The notes under the pieces were generated by a model. It was not told the DNA's origin. It worked only from the letters and a program-made list of their open reading frames with translations, and did not search any database. Positions 63,963-64,000 of a stretch of 64,000 nt of DNA are shown piece by piece. The position numbers were made by a program, and so were the translations under genes. The DNA lies in assembly GCA_026399515.1 (NCBI GenBank), contig JAPLQT010000054.1, positions 36,473 to 100,472 on the forward strand. Direction: 5' to 3'. Origin of the DNA: Pseudomonadota bacterium (GTDB taxonomy: Bacteria > Pseudomonadota > Gammaproteobacteria > Burkholderiales > Rhodocyclaceae). Position 1 is the stretch's first letter; the number at the start of each line of letters is the position of its first letter.

Positions 63963-64000
63963 GCCGGGATAACGCCACCTGGAAGTAGTGCTGGCTGACC
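63861..64000 (-). mobile_element. End of an insertion sequence, possibly IS21-like
   Basis: From 63861 the sequence starts with TGTAAGC and contains two copies of GCGCGCATTTTGGCAC (63868-63883 and 63890-63905). Subterminal repeats after a terminal TG are typical of IS21-type elements; assignment is tentative. On the minus strand the last codons of a gene (SQHYFQVALSRLNEGRP, then a stop) run in from the window edge, fitting a transposition gene. The element continues beyond 64000. Confidence 0.65.

Overview
The window looks like a chromosome segment of a GC-rich betaproteobacterium, probably Rhodocyclales-like. That placement is an inference from gene content: a Burkholderia-type trimeric porin family, abundant c-type cytochromes, an FNR/PAS pair, many c-di-GMP enzymes, and anaerobic-aromatic-style dehydratase and activase genes. 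I saw no rRNA, tRNA or CRISPR array. The window opens inside an Ada-AlkA DNA repair gene and closes inside a mobile element.

Region 1 (1.4-17.6 kb) is the most distinctive part: an electron-transfer island. Leftward genes encode a Cyc2-like fused cytochrome-porin, a monoheme cytochrome, an octaheme lipoprotein and a small diheme remnant. Rightward genes encode a porin and an ethylbenzene-dehydrogenase-type haem-domain cytochrome. Two paralogous histidine kinase/NtrC-type regulator pairs flank a central Cache-PAS-GGDEF protein. Three promoters share one layout: the 3' end of an NtrC-type regulator gene (or a duplicated scrap of one), a GACAYCTGTC element, an 87-90 bp gap, a sigma-54 -24/-12 box, then a cytochrome or porin gene. 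This repeated module ties the island together as one regulon.

Region 2 (17.6-24.7 kb) holds decayed gene scraps repeated at several places, two secreted proteins, chromate resistance genes (rhodanese-ChrB fusion and ChrA), and a small envelope-stress-like operon (DUF2892, ECF sigma factor, small secreted protein, PspC protein, zinc ribbon).

Region 3 (23.6-34.7 kb) is a catabolic island. A leftward operon encodes a radical-enzyme activase, a single 2-hydroxyacyl-CoA dehydratase/BcrB-type subunit, an ADP-forming acyl-CoA synthetase, a class II aldolase and a tannase-family esterase. A Tat-exported FAH-fold protein converges on it. A divergent LysR gene and an orphan substrate-binding protein complete the island. 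The LysR/operon control region is duplicated about 2.5 kb away beside truncated gene remnants.

Region 4 (34.8-48 kb) carries TerC, a universal stress protein, DUF2721, a PAS-GGDEF-EAL protein, a LysR divergent from a RidA/DUF2817/MFS/TonB-receptor uptake set, and pyruvate phosphate dikinase.

Region 5 (48-64 kb) is signalling. It has a DUF2934-PAS-FNR operon and a leftward chemosensory operon (CheR-TPR, double CheW, MCP, CheA-REC, CheB, REC-kinase, REC, broken REC-GAF-HD-GYP). A second rightward chemosensory set (CheY, MCP, STAS with an in-frame stop, CheA) is cut by a mobile element at the window end. Several genes here carry frameshifts, stops or insertions, so part of this signalling network appears to be decaying.
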